Positions 1 through 6,956 of a stretch of DNA of 64,000 bases are shown here, in pieces. The notes beneath the pieces were generated by a model, which searched no databases, had not been told where the DNA came from, and saw nothing but the letters and a program-made list of their open reading frames with translations. Each line of letters begins with the position of its first letter. Position 1 is the first letter of the stretch. A program made the translations under genes and the position numbers. This DNA comes from Nocardioides rubriscoriae (GTDB taxonomy: Bacteria > Actinomycetota > Actinomycetes > Propionibacteriales > Nocardioidaceae), in the NCBI RefSeq assembly GCF_008087085.1, contig NZ_VIYJ01000007.1, positions 62,001 through 126,000 of the forward strand. Direction: 5' to 3'.

Positions 1-126
1 GTGGCCGAGGTCGGCTGGTCGCGGCTGCTCACCTGCACCGTCGACCTGGCGACGCTGGTGGTCGGCGACGACGCCGAGCCGCTGCTCCACCGCCGCGGCC
101 GCTACCGCACCGACCCTCCGCGATAG
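1..126 (+). CDS. C-terminal end of an unknown protein (5' end outside window)
   Basis: The first frame is open from base 1 to a TAG at 124-126 and gives 41 residues ending in RGRYRTDPPR. The GTG at base 1 need not be the start. The last residues are basic and proline-rich, as in many actinobacterial C-termini. I do not recognise the family. It reads toward the response regulator that follows, but a long hairpin and a separate promoter lie between, so co-transcription is doubtful. It could be a chance open frame, although it stops cleanly inside the hairpin. Confidence 0.4.
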   Translation: MAEVGWSRLLTCTVDLATLVVGDDAEPLLHRRGRYRTDPPR

Positions 127-179
127 TCGTGGACCTTCTGCACCGAAGCCCGTTCGGTGCAGAAGGTCCACGACTATCG
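121..179. repeat. Perfect 27-base inverted repeat with 5-base loop
   Basis: Arms 121-147 and 153-179 are exact reverse complements around the loop GCCCG. The arm core reads GTCGTGGACCTTCTGCACCG. No T-run follows. It contains the stop codon of the upstream partial gene and ends 14 bases before the next -10 box, so it may end transcription from upstream. A stem this perfect could also be a mobile palindromic element. Confidence 0.9.
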
Positions 180-193
180 GGGTGGGGGGCGGT

Positions 194-199
194 TAGGGT
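194..199 (+). promoter_or_regulatory. -10 box TAGGGT, leaderless start for response regulator
   Basis: TAGGGT ends 6 bases before the GTG at 206. With a start point 6-7 bases past the -10, the mRNA would begin at or next to the start codon. No Shine-Dalgarno sequence is visible. Confidence 0.65.
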
Positions 200-205
200 C
201 GGCGC

Positions 206-892
206 GTGAGTGACGTGGGGAGCGACGGGCAGGACCCGGTCCGGGTGATGGTGGTCGACGACCACCCGATGTGGCGTGACGCGGTCGAGCGCGACCTGCA
301 GGCCGCCGGGTTCGCCGTGGTGGCGGTCGCCGCCGACGGCCACCAGGCGCTCGCGCGCTTCCCGGCGGCGCGCCCGCAGGTCGTGGTGCTCGACCTGCAG
401 ATCCCCGGGCCCAACGGCGTCGAGGTCACCCGGCAGGTGCTCCAGCACGACCCGGGCGCGCGGGTGCTGATCCTGTCGGCGTCCGGCGAGCAGGACGACG
501 TGCTCGAGGCGGTCAAGGCCGGGGCGACCGGCTACCTCGTCAAGTCGGCCTCGGTCGCCGAGCTGCTCGACGCCGTACGCCGGGTGGCCCGGGGCGACTC
601 GGTCTTCACCCCGGGTCTGGCGGGCCTGGTGCTCGGCGAGTTCCGCCGCCTGTCGGAGCCCGCGGGCGACCCGTCGATCACCGGCAACCCCGAGCTGACC
701 GAGCGGGAGACCGAGGTGCTCAAGATGGTCGCCAAGGGGATGTCCTACAAGCAGATCGCCGAGCGCCTGGTGCTTTCGCACCGCACCGTGCAGAACCACG
801 TGCAGAACACCCTGCGCAAGCTGCAGATGCACAACCGCGTCGAGCTGACCCGCTACGCCATCGAGCGCGGCCTCGACACCGACGACGACTGA
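206..892 (+). CDS. LuxR/NarL-family two-component response regulator
   Basis: The protein has 228 residues: an N-terminal receiver domain (about 12-130) and a C-terminal LuxR-type helix-turn-helix (about 160-222). Seen in the receiver: acidic pair D18-D19, phospho-acceptor D63 in VVVLDLQIPG, S91 and K113 in GYLVKSAS. The HTH carries the typical ELTERETEVLKMVAKGMSYKQIA helix pair, split here as ELTERETEVL and KGMSYKQIAERL. It is a cytoplasmic transcription factor switched by phosphorylation. No histidine kinase gene is next to it in the window; a partner could lie upstream of base 1 or elsewhere. The GTG start fits the leaderless promoter and places the first strand correctly. Confidence 0.93.
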   Translation: MSDVGSDGQDPVRVMVVDDHPMWRDAVERDLQAAGFAVVAVAADGHQALARFPAARPQVVVLDLQIPGPNGVEVTRQVLQHDPGARVLILSASGEQDDVLEAVKAGATGYLVKSASVAELLDAVRRVARGDSVFTPGLAGLVLGEFRRLSEPAGDPSITGNPELTERETEVLKMVAKGMSYKQIAERLVLSHRTVQNHVQNTLRKLQMHNRVELTRYAIERGLDTDDD

Positions 893-921
893 GCCGCGGC
901 GGTCCGGGCTCGCGGCCGGTC

Positions 922-927
922 TAGGGT
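922..927 (+). promoter_or_regulatory. -10 box TAGGGT, leaderless start for NAT operon
   Basis: TAGGGT lies 7 bases before the GTG at 935, again without a Shine-Dalgarno sequence. It would drive the three overlapping genes that follow. Confidence 0.65.
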
Positions 928-934
928 CGGTCGC

Positions 935-1783
935 GTGACCACGGCGGCCTACCTCGAGCGGCTCGGCCTGCCGGCCGACCTGCCACCGACCCTCGAGACC
1001 CTGGTCGAGGTCCACCGCGCCCACCTCGCGCAGGTGCCCTACACCAACCTCGACATCATGCTCGGGCGGCCGCCCTCGACGGTCCCGGCCGAGGCGCTCG
1101 CGCGCCTGGTCGGCCTGGGGCGGGCGGGCTACTGCTTCCACCACAACGGCCTGCTCGAGACGGTGCTGCGCGACCTCGGCTTCACCGTCGAGCGCCGCCA
1201 CGGCCACGTCTGGACGCTCCCGGAGCAACGCGACCAGACCCAGCTGAACCACCTGGTGCTCGTGGTCACGGGCCTTGCGACCGCCGCCAACCCGGGCGGC
1301 CGCTGGTGGCCCGACGTCGGGCTCGGCGAGGGACCGTTCGACCCGGTGCCGCTGGTCGAGGGCGACGTCGTCGACGGGCCGTTCCGCTTCGAGGTCAGCG
1401 GCCTGGGCATCGACGGCTGGTCCTTCGCCCACGACCCGAGCGGCTCCTTCCGCGGGCTCGAGGTGCGCGACCTCCCGGTCGACCAGAACGTCGTCGACAC
1501 CGCGCACGCCGCCTTGTCCACACCGCCGACGGGCGTGTTCACCCGGGTGCTGGTCACCCAGCGCCGAGACCCGCTCGGCTGCGACACCGTCCGGTGCTGC
1601 GTGGCCACGCGCGTCGACGCCGGCGGCGCCCACCAGCGCGACCTCACGTCGTACGACGACTGGCGCGCGGCGCTCGACGCGATCGGCCTCGTGGTCGCCG
1701 ACGTGCCCGACGACGACCTGCGCGCCCTGTTCGACCGGATGCTCGCCGCGCACCGCACGTGGGACGAGGCGGGCCGGCCGTGA
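935..1783 (+). CDS. nat: Arylamine N-acetyltransferase
   Basis: 282 residues, the usual NAT length. The catalytic triad is visible: C67 in GRAGYCFHHN, H106 in QLNHLVLVV and D127 in WWPDVGLG. NATs move an acetyl (or propionyl, malonyl) group from CoA to arylamines, hydrazines or biosynthetic intermediates through a Cys-acyl intermediate in the cytosol. The family motif is usually RGGYCFE; here the second G is A and E is H, a mild variation. The stop overlaps the GTG of the next gene by four bases (GTGA), so translation is likely coupled. The natural substrate cannot be told from sequence. Confidence 0.93.
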   Translation: MTTAAYLERLGLPADLPPTLETLVEVHRAHLAQVPYTNLDIMLGRPPSTVPAEALARLVGLGRAGYCFHHNGLLETVLRDLGFTVERRHGHVWTLPEQRDQTQLNHLVLVVTGLATAANPGGRWWPDVGLGEGPFDPVPLVEGDVVDGPFRFEVSGLGIDGWSFAHDPSGSFRGLEVRDLPVDQNVVDTAHAALSTPPTGVFTRVLVTQRRDPLGCDTVRCCVATRVDAGGAHQRDLTSYDDWRAALDAIGLVVADVPDDDLRALFDRMLAAHRTWDEAGRP

Positions 1784-2250
1784 GCCTGCGGCCGGCGACC
1801 GCCGCCGACGTCGCAGGTCTGGCCGACCTCGAGGAGGTGGCCAACCGGCTCGCGCTGGCCCACGTCTTCGGGGACGTGCCCTTCCCCCTGGCCGAGGTCG
1901 CCGACCGGTGGGCCGACGCCGTCGACGACCCTGCCGTCACGGTGCTGGTCGTGGACGGTGTCGCCGGCCGTCTCGACTGCGTCGTGGCCCACGACGACCG
2001 CACGCTGCGCCACCTGGCGGTGCACCCGGAGCGGTGGGGCCAGGGGTTGGCCCGGGCCGCCGTCGACCGCGCGGTGGCCTCGATCAGTGCGTCGGGTGCG
2101 TGCCCGCGACTGTGGTGCCTGGCGGCCAACCACCGGGCCCTCGGCCTCTACGCCCATCTCGGCTGGGTCGCCACCGGCGCCGAGCAGCCGGCCGAGTGGC
2201 CGCCGTACCTGCTCGAGCGCGAGCTGGTCCTGGCAGGATCGCCGTCGTGA
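1780..2250 (+). CDS. GNAT-family N-acetyltransferase
   Basis: 156 residues with the GNAT fold: an N-terminal LRPATAADVAGLADL segment, the acetyl-CoA loop at about 81-96 (LAVHPERWGQGLARAAVD, the Q/RxxGxG/A element) and the C-terminal ANHRALGLYAHLGW motif. It acetylates an amine of unknown identity. The start GTG overlaps the NAT stop, and its own stop overlaps the next start in the same way, so the three genes form one coupled unit. Two acyl-CoA enzymes in a row suggest related chemistry, but this is inference. Confidence 0.88.
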   Translation: MSLRPATAADVAGLADLEEVANRLALAHVFGDVPFPLAEVADRWADAVDDPAVTVLVVDGVAGRLDCVVAHDDRTLRHLAVHPERWGQGLARAAVDRAVASISASGACPRLWCLAANHRALGLYAHLGWVATGAEQPAEWPPYLLERELVLAGSPS

Positions 2251-3143
2251 CCGACGCGGCCCCGGACCTGCTGGAGATCGCCGACGGTCTCTACGCGCTG
2301 CCGCTGGCCGACTTCACCCCCGCCCGTGACGCCCGGGTCAAGCAGCTCAAGGGCACCGACCTCGCGCCCGCGGTCAGGGCCCTGAAGAAGCCGTCGCTGG
2401 CCGCCTGGGTCGTCAACCTCTTCGTACGCCGCGACCCCGGCCAGGTCGAGCAGGTGCTGTCGGTCGGCGCGGCGCTGCGCGAGGCGCAGGCCGGGATGTC
2501 GGGCGCCGAGCTGCGCGCGCTCACCAAGCAGCGTCGTCAGCTGACCGCCGCGATCACCACCCAGGCCCGCGGACTGGCGCGCGAGGAGGGCGTGAAGGTC
2601 ACCGAGGCGGTGGCCGACCAGGTCGAGGCGACCCTCACGGCGGCGATGGTGTCCGAGCGCTGCGGGGCGGCGGTGCGCAGCGGCCTGCTGGTCGCGTCGC
2701 TGAGCACCACCGGCGTCGACGACGTCGACGTCGAGGCGGCGGTCGCGGTGGCCGCCGCGATCGGCTTCACCGCCACCCCGCGCGCGGCCGAGGCCGCGCC
2801 GGCGCCCCCCAGGCTGAGCGTCGTCCCCGACCCCGACCGCGACGAGAAGGCCCGTGCCGCCGCGCAGGAGGCGCTCGACGACGCCGAGGCCGAGGTGGGC
2901 GAGGCCCTCACCGCGCGCGACGAGGCGGCCGCCGACGTCGAGCAGCTGCGCGCCCGGCAGCTGCAGATCGAGGCCGAGATCGACGAGCTCAAGCGCCGGA
3001 TCGCGGTACTGGAGGACACCTACGACGAGGTCGACGACGAGCTCGGTGACGCCGAGTCGGTGCGCGACGAGGCCCAGGCGAGCCTCGACGAGGCCACCGT
3101 GGCCCGCGACGAGGCGCGGGCCACGCTGGAGGCGATCAACTAG
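2247..3143 (+). CDS. Coiled-coil protein of unknown function
   Basis: 298 residues from the GTG at 2247. The N-terminal third is a compact helical region (YALPLADFTPARDARVKQLK, then ALKKPSLAAWVVNLF). The last third (about 205-298) is a nearly continuous coiled coil rich in E, A, D and R with repeated DEA/EAL heptads. No signal peptide or membrane segment is seen. Proteins with this layout recur in actinobacteria as hypothetical proteins. Its TAG shares bases with the stop of the converging FGGY gene (both within CTAG at 3140-3143). Function unknown; a scaffold or DNA-associated role would be a guess. Confidence 0.8.
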   Translation: MTDAAPDLLEIADGLYALPLADFTPARDARVKQLKGTDLAPAVRALKKPSLAAWVVNLFVRRDPGQVEQVLSVGAALREAQAGMSGAELRALTKQRRQLTAAITTQARGLAREEGVKVTEAVADQVEATLTAAMVSERCGAAVRSGLLVASLSTTGVDDVDVEAAVAVAAAIGFTATPRAAEAAPAPPRLSVVPDPDRDEKARAAAQEALDDAEAEVGEALTARDEAAADVEQLRARQLQIEAEIDELKRRIAVLEDTYDEVDDELGDAESVRDEAQASLDEATVARDEARATLEAIN

Positions 3144-4099
3144 CGAGCGAGCCCGCGCCGGGCGGCGACGGCGGCGCCGAGCACTGCGGCCCCCGGGCGC
3201 GGCGCCGCACCGGCGGTCAGCGGGCGCTCGACGGCGTACGTCGTCTCGCCCGACGGGGAGCGGAGGGCCGCGGTCGCCCACGACCCTGCGTCCGGTGTCG
3301 CGGGCGTCGTACCGGTCGGGGCGAGGCTCCACGGCCCGTCGTCGTGGTCGATCGTGCTGGCGCCCGCCAGCAGCAGGGCCGCCGGCTCGCCGACCAGGCC
3401 GGTCAGGGGCAGCTCGAGGCCGGCGAAGCTGCGGGGGTCGGTGTGCGCCAGCGTGCCCCAGCTCGCCACGAGCTCGGGCAGCGCGTCGCGCGGGACGTCG
3501 AGCACGGCGCACAGCTCGTCGCTCCAGTCGCCGGCGGCGAGGTCGAGGAGCAGCGTGGACGAGGCGTTGGCGACGTCGGTGAGGTGCTCGAGGCCACGCG
3601 TCATCCGCGCCACGAGGTAGGACTCGACGGTCCCGACGGCGTAGCGCCCGGCGCCGACCAGCGCCCAGGTGCGGGGCTCGTGCTCGGCGACCCAGCGCAG
3701 CGCGGGGCCGGCGAAGCCGGGGGCGAGGGGCAGGCCGCTCAGCGCGGTGACGCGCTCGCGGTGGCTGCTCAGCCGCGCACACACCTGCGTCGTACGCCGG
3801 TCCGCCCCGGCGATCGCCGGGCGTGGTGAGCCCAGGGTCTCGCGGTCCCACAGCACGACCGTCGCACGCTGGGTGGTGAGCCCGACGCCCTGCAGGGTCG
3901 TCGCGTCGACCTGCGCGACCGCCTCGCGCACGGCCCCCAGCGTCGCCCGCCAGAGCTCGTCGGGTGCGTGCTCGACCCGGCCGGGACCCGGGTGGCTCGG
4001 GGCGAGGTCGTGGTGGGCGGTGGCCGTCACGGTGCCGTCGTCGGCGACCACGCTCGCGGTCACGCCGGTGGTGGCGGCGTCGATCGCGAGGACGCTCAC
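3140..4099 (-). CDS. FGGY-type carbohydrate kinase relative, short form
   Basis: 319 residues from a GTG. The N-terminal half keeps the sugar-kinase fold: the phosphate-1 loop AIDAATTGVTASVV and GLTTQRATVVLWDRETLGSPRPAIAG (shown in part), followed by ADRRTTQV. Family members usually have about 480-520 residues with a second actin-like domain carrying the adenosine loop; here the second half is short and Ala/Gly/Thr-rich, and ends in AAVLGAAVAARRGLAR. It may be a degraded kinase or a specialised short family member. It lies 27 bases downstream of the DUF1028 gene on the same strand, so the two are probably co-transcribed. Confidence 0.75.
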   Translation of the reverse strand: MSVLAIDAATTGVTASVVADDGTVTATAHHDLAPSHPGPGRVEHAPDELWRATLGAVREAVAQVDATTLQGVGLTTQRATVVLWDRETLGSPRPAIAGADRRTTQVCARLSSHRERVTALSGLPLAPGFAGPALRWVAEHEPRTWALVGAGRYAVGTVESYLVARMTRGLEHLTDVANASSTLLLDLAAGDWSDELCAVLDVPRDALPELVASWGTLAHTDPRSFAGLELPLTGLVGEPAALLLAGASTIDHDDGPWSLAPTGTTPATPDAGSWATAALRSPSGETTYAVERPLTAGAAPRPGAAVLGAAVAARRGLAR

Positions 4100-4126
4100 C
4101 TCAGGTCCTCAGGTCCTCAGGGCGGG

Positions 4127-4945
4127 TCAGGCGTCGTCGCCGCGCACGAGCGCGAGGATCCGGCGATCGATCCAGACCAGGCCGTCGTCGACGCGCATCT
4201 CGTAGTTCTCGCAGCCGACCCAGGTGTGGAAGTCGGGCTGGCCCTGGGCGCGCGCGAAGGCCTCGAGCTCGTCGCGCAGCGCGGCGTCGATGGTGACCTT
4301 CTCGTCGTCGGTCGAGGCGACCAGGTAGAGGTCGTTGAGGTCGAGCAGCCGGGCCAGCTCGGTGACCGGGGCCGCGTGGTCGTCGACGCGCAGGTCGACG
4401 TCGATGTCGTCGCCACCGTCGTAGCCGGCCCCGTCGCGCACGACCAGCATGGCCGCCGACTGGCGCCCGCGCTTGTCACCGCCCGCGTCGTCACCGGCGG
4501 CGAGCGCGTCGAGGAGCCGCTGCGCGAACGGGGTGTCGGCGCCGGCCTCCCACGAGCGTCGCATCGCCTCGACGACCTCGGGGCCCGCCAGGCAGTTGCC
4601 CTGGATCGCGAACCCGTCGCCGGTCACCCCGCCGGCCCAGTCGATGCAGGAGCCGCCGGTGTGGGACGCCGCGCCGCCGTCGACGTCGACGATGCCGACC
4701 TGGCGGTGGTCACGGCCCTCGTCCTCCTCGAGCAGGCGCTGCAGGGCGACCGAGGCGGTCGCGCCCTCGTCGAGGTGGGAGAGCGCGATGCCCTTGTAGG
4801 CGACGTTGGCGTGCGCCTGGGTCGCCAGCGCGCCGACCTGCGCGACCGCGGCCGGGACGACCGACCCGACGGCCAGGAACTTGGAGGCCACGGCCACGCC
4901 CCACGACTCGCCGTCGTCGGACCGGGCCACGATGGAGAACGTCAT
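4127..4945 (-). CDS. DUF1028 family protein (Ntn-hydrolase-like)
   Basis: 272 residues starting MTFSIVARSDDGESWGVAVAS. This start is the start of the DUF1028 domain and sits behind a -10-like TAGGCT, so upstream in-frame codons are ignored. Known for the family: an N-terminal nucleophile hydrolase-like fold, often about 220-300 residues, no settled reaction. Seen here: the conserved GxxATQAxAN segment (GALATQAHANVAYKG), SHTGGSCIDWAGG and GNCLAGPEVVEAM. The C-terminal part (WIDRRILALVR) resembles the small domain seen in longer members. It precedes the FGGY-like gene in a likely two-gene unit. Confidence 0.88.
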   Translation of the reverse strand: MTFSIVARSDDGESWGVAVASKFLAVGSVVPAAVAQVGALATQAHANVAYKGIALSHLDEGATASVALQRLLEEDEGRDHRQVGIVDVDGGAASHTGGSCIDWAGGVTGDGFAIQGNCLAGPEVVEAMRRSWEAGADTPFAQRLLDALAAGDDAGGDKRGRQSAAMLVVRDGAGYDGGDDIDVDLRVDDHAAPVTELARLLDLNDLYLVASTDDEKVTIDAALRDELEAFARAQGQPDFHTWVGCENYEMRVDDGLVWIDRRILALVRGDDA

Positions 4946-4952
4946 GGTGGCG

Positions 4953-4958
4953 AGCCTA
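4953..4958 (-). promoter_or_regulatory. -10 box TAGGCT, leaderless start for DUF1028 gene
   Basis: On the minus strand TAGGCT lies 7 bases before the ATG at 4945. This supports the short start chosen for the DUF1028 protein. Confidence 0.6.
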
Positions 4959-5033
4959 GCCAGCGCCTGGGTCGCCCACGCCGCCGAGGAGCTCGCCCCT
5001 GGGCCCTCCGCGGCCCGACGGCGCTTCCACGGC

Positions 5034-5732
5034 ATGCTTCACGGTGTGCTCCAGGACCTCGCCCGGCCCGCCCGGCTGCTGGTCGCGGCCTTCGGCCTGG
5101 CCGTCGGCGTGATGCTCGCCGGCCCGGTCGCGGGCGCGACCTCCCAGGTCGCGCTCGGGCTGCTCCTGGCGGGGATCGGTCTCGAGACGCTCGTCGTCGT
5201 CGGCTCCCCGCTGCTCCTGGGCCGCGCCGAGCGGCGCTTGGCCCGCGAGGTCGTCGCGGCCAGCGCCGAGATCGCGTCCGGTGCCGTCGCGCCCGTGCCG
5301 GCGATCGGGCGCGTCGTACGCCGCCGCGTCGTCGACCTGCCCTGGTGGCTGCCCGGGCGCGGGGCGGGCCCCGGTCGGGCTGCGCTGACGGTGCTGACCG
5401 CGGTCGGCGACGGCCCGGCCCGCCGGGTCGCGGCCCTGGTGCCGGCCGACCTCGGCCTGCGCGGCGTCGGCGTACCGGCGGTGCTCCTGCTGCACCCGCA
5501 CCGGCGCGACGTGGCGGTGCTCGACGACCGGGTCACCGGCGCGCAGCTCGCCGCCGTCGACGCCGACCCGCGGTGGCGCACCGAGGCCCTGCCGACCGAC
5601 CGCACCGTGGTCGGCGGCTACCTCGCGCTCGTGCTGGCCTTCGCGGCGGGCACGGCGGCGGGCACGGCGGTGGGCACGGCGGTGGCCACGGGGCTCTCGA
5701 CCCTCGTCGTCCTGGCGACCGGGGTCGGGTGA
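5034..5732 (+). CDS. Membrane protein of unknown function
   Basis: 232 residues if translation starts at the ATG at 5034 (MLHGVLQDLARPARLLV). Two hydrophobic helices come early (about 13-60: LLVAAFGLAVGVMLAGPVAG and VALGLLLAGIGLETLVVVG, separated by a short turn), then a soluble middle with GVPAVLLLHPHRRDVAVLDD, and a third helix at about 190-230. The last helix is built from a 12-base tandem repeat giving GTAA/GTAV units. The start is uncertain: an earlier in-frame ATG would overlap the divergent DUF1028 gene. No family recognised. Confidence 0.6.
   Translation: MLHGVLQDLARPARLLVAAFGLAVGVMLAGPVAGATSQVALGLLLAGIGLETLVVVGSPLLLGRAERRLAREVVAASAEIASGAVAPVPAIGRVVRRRVVDLPWWLPGRGAGPGRAALTVLTAVGDGPARRVAALVPADLGLRGVGVPAVLLLHPHRRDVAVLDDRVTGAQLAAVDADPRWRTEALPTDRTVVGGYLALVLAFAAGTAAGTAVGTAVATGLSTLVVLATGVG
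5649..5690 (+). repeat. 12-base tandem repeat inside membrane-protein gene
   Basis: Unit GGCACGGCGGCG or GGCACGGCGGTG occurs three times (5649, 5661, 5673) and a partial fourth copy follows. The period keeps the reading frame and builds the last transmembrane helix. Confidence 0.85.
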
Positions 5733-5761
5733 CCCTCGCCACAGCCTGCCCGAGTCGCTAG

Positions 5762-5777
5762 GTTGGATCGATCCAAC
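5762..5777. promoter_or_regulatory. 16-base perfect palindrome before phosphofructokinase gene, LacI-type operator shape
   Basis: GTTGGATCGATCCAAC is self-complementary with a central CG, the form of LacI-family operators. It ends 24 bases before the ATG of the phosphofructokinase and directly after a TAGGTT sequence that could be the -10 box. A bound repressor would block transcription. No LacI-family gene is in the window. Confidence 0.6.
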
Positions 5778-5801
5778 ATCACCAGCGACGGAGGAGTTCC
5801 C

Positions 5802-6830
5802 ATGCGGGTCGGAGTGCTCACCGGGGGCGGCGACTGTCCCGGTCTCAACGCGGTCATCCGCGCCGTCGTCCGCAAGGGCGTCAAGGACCACGGCTTCGAG
5901 TTCGTCGGCTACCGCGACGGCTGGAGGGGCCCGCTCGAGGGCCTGACGATGCCGCTCGGGGTCGAGCAGTGCCGCGGCATCCTGCCGCGCGGCGGCACGA
6001 TCCTCGGCTCCTCGCGCACCAACCCGTTCTCGCTCGACAACGGCGTGGAGCGCATCAAGGACAACCTGGCGGCCGCCGGGGTCGACGCGCTGGTCGCCAT
6101 CGGCGGCGAGGACACCCTCGGGGTGGCCACCAAGCTCGCCGACCTCGGCGTCTCGGTCGTGGGTGTGCCGAAGACGATCGACAACGACCTCTCGGGCACC
6201 GACTTCACGTTCGGCTTCGACACGGCCGTCAACATTGCCACCGAGGCGATCGACCGGCTCCACACCACCGCGGAGTCCCACCACCGCGTCTTGGTGGTCG
6301 AGGTGATGGGCCGCCACGCCGGGTGGATCGCCCTGCACGCCGGCATCGCCGGCGGCGCCAGCGCCGTGCTGATCCCCGAGCAGCCCTTCGACATCGAGAA
6401 GGTCTGCGCGTTCGTCGAGACCCGCTTCGAGTCGACCTACGCCCCGATCATCGTGGTGTCCGAGGGCGCCGTGCCGATCGAGGGCGGCGACATGACGCTG
6501 GTGTCGGGGGAGAAGGACGCCTTCGGGCACGTGCGCCTGGGCGGCATCGGCGACCGGCTCGCCTCCGAGATCGAGCACCGCACCGGCAAGGAGGCCCGTG
6601 CCGTGGTGCTCGGCCACGTCCAGCGCGGCGGTACCCCCACCGCCTTCGACCGGTGGCTCGCGACCCGCTTCGGGCTGCAGGCCGCCGCGGCCGTCGCCGA
6701 GGGCGACTTCGGCACGATGATGGCGCTGCGCGGCACCCGCATCGAGCGCGTCCCCCTCGCCGAGGGCACCGCCGAGCTCAAGCTGGTCAGCCCCGAGGAG
6801 TACGCCGACGCCCAGGTGTTCTTTGGTTGA
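5802..6830 (+). CDS. pfkA: 6-phosphofructokinase, residues of the PPi-dependent type
   Basis: 342 residues, the usual length of a bacterial PFK. Phosphorylates fructose 6-phosphate to the 1,6-bisphosphate in the cytosol. Seen: phosphoryl-donor loop TGGGDCPGLNAVIR, TIDND catalytic motif with D127 and D129, MGRHAGWIAL and the C-terminal HVQRGGTPTAFDR. Two residues decide the donor in this family: D104 (in GGEDT) and K124 (in PKTIDND). ATP enzymes have Gly at 104; Asp-104 with Lys-124 is the signature of pyrophosphate-dependent, reversible enzymes such as the Amycolatopsis one. So PPi is the likelier donor; this is inference from two residues. RBS GGAGG ends 8 bases before the ATG. The last Gly codon and stop lie inside an intergenic repeat. 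Confidence 0.93.
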   Translation: MRVGVLTGGGDCPGLNAVIRAVVRKGVKDHGFEFVGYRDGWRGPLEGLTMPLGVEQCRGILPRGGTILGSSRTNPFSLDNGVERIKDNLAAAGVDALVAIGGEDTLGVATKLADLGVSVVGVPKTIDNDLSGTDFTFGFDTAVNIATEAIDRLHTTAESHHRVLVVEVMGRHAGWIALHAGIAGGASAVLIPEQPFDIEKVCAFVETRFESTYAPIIVVSEGAVPIEGGDMTLVSGEKDAFGHVRLGGIGDRLASEIEHRTGKEARAVVLGHVQRGGTPTAFDRWLATRFGLQAAAAVAEGDFGTMMALRGTRIERVPLAEGTAELKLVSPEEYADAQVFFG

Positions 6831-6928
6831 GCAGTCGCCCGCGAGGAACGAGCGGGCGGCGTAGCGAGACCAGGTCGAGCGAGCGTCGCGACCGAGGGAC
6901 GGGTCGCGACAGGCGCGTCGAGACCACC
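6825..6928. repeat. Copy 1 of a ~100-base intergenic element
   Basis: It runs from GGTTGAGCAG to GAGACCACC and holds two nested hairpins: CGCCCGC/GCGGGCG around GAGGAACGA, and GTCGCGACC/GGTCGCGAC. The same sequence, inverted and diverged, is at 40952-41056. Elements of this type are common between actinobacterial genes. This copy overlaps the end of pfkA. Confidence 0.8.
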
Positions 6929-6956
6929 GCAGCGTCACGTCGACCCGCCCCCGACG

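Noticed and set aside
1..126. Histidine kinase partner of the response regulator
   Set aside because: The 41 visible residues lack any HATPase motif, so the identity cannot be supported.
3968..5761. 597-codon plus-strand frame across FGGY and DUF1028 genes
   Set aside because: It lies opposite two recognisable proteins and contains low-complexity sequence without a family match.
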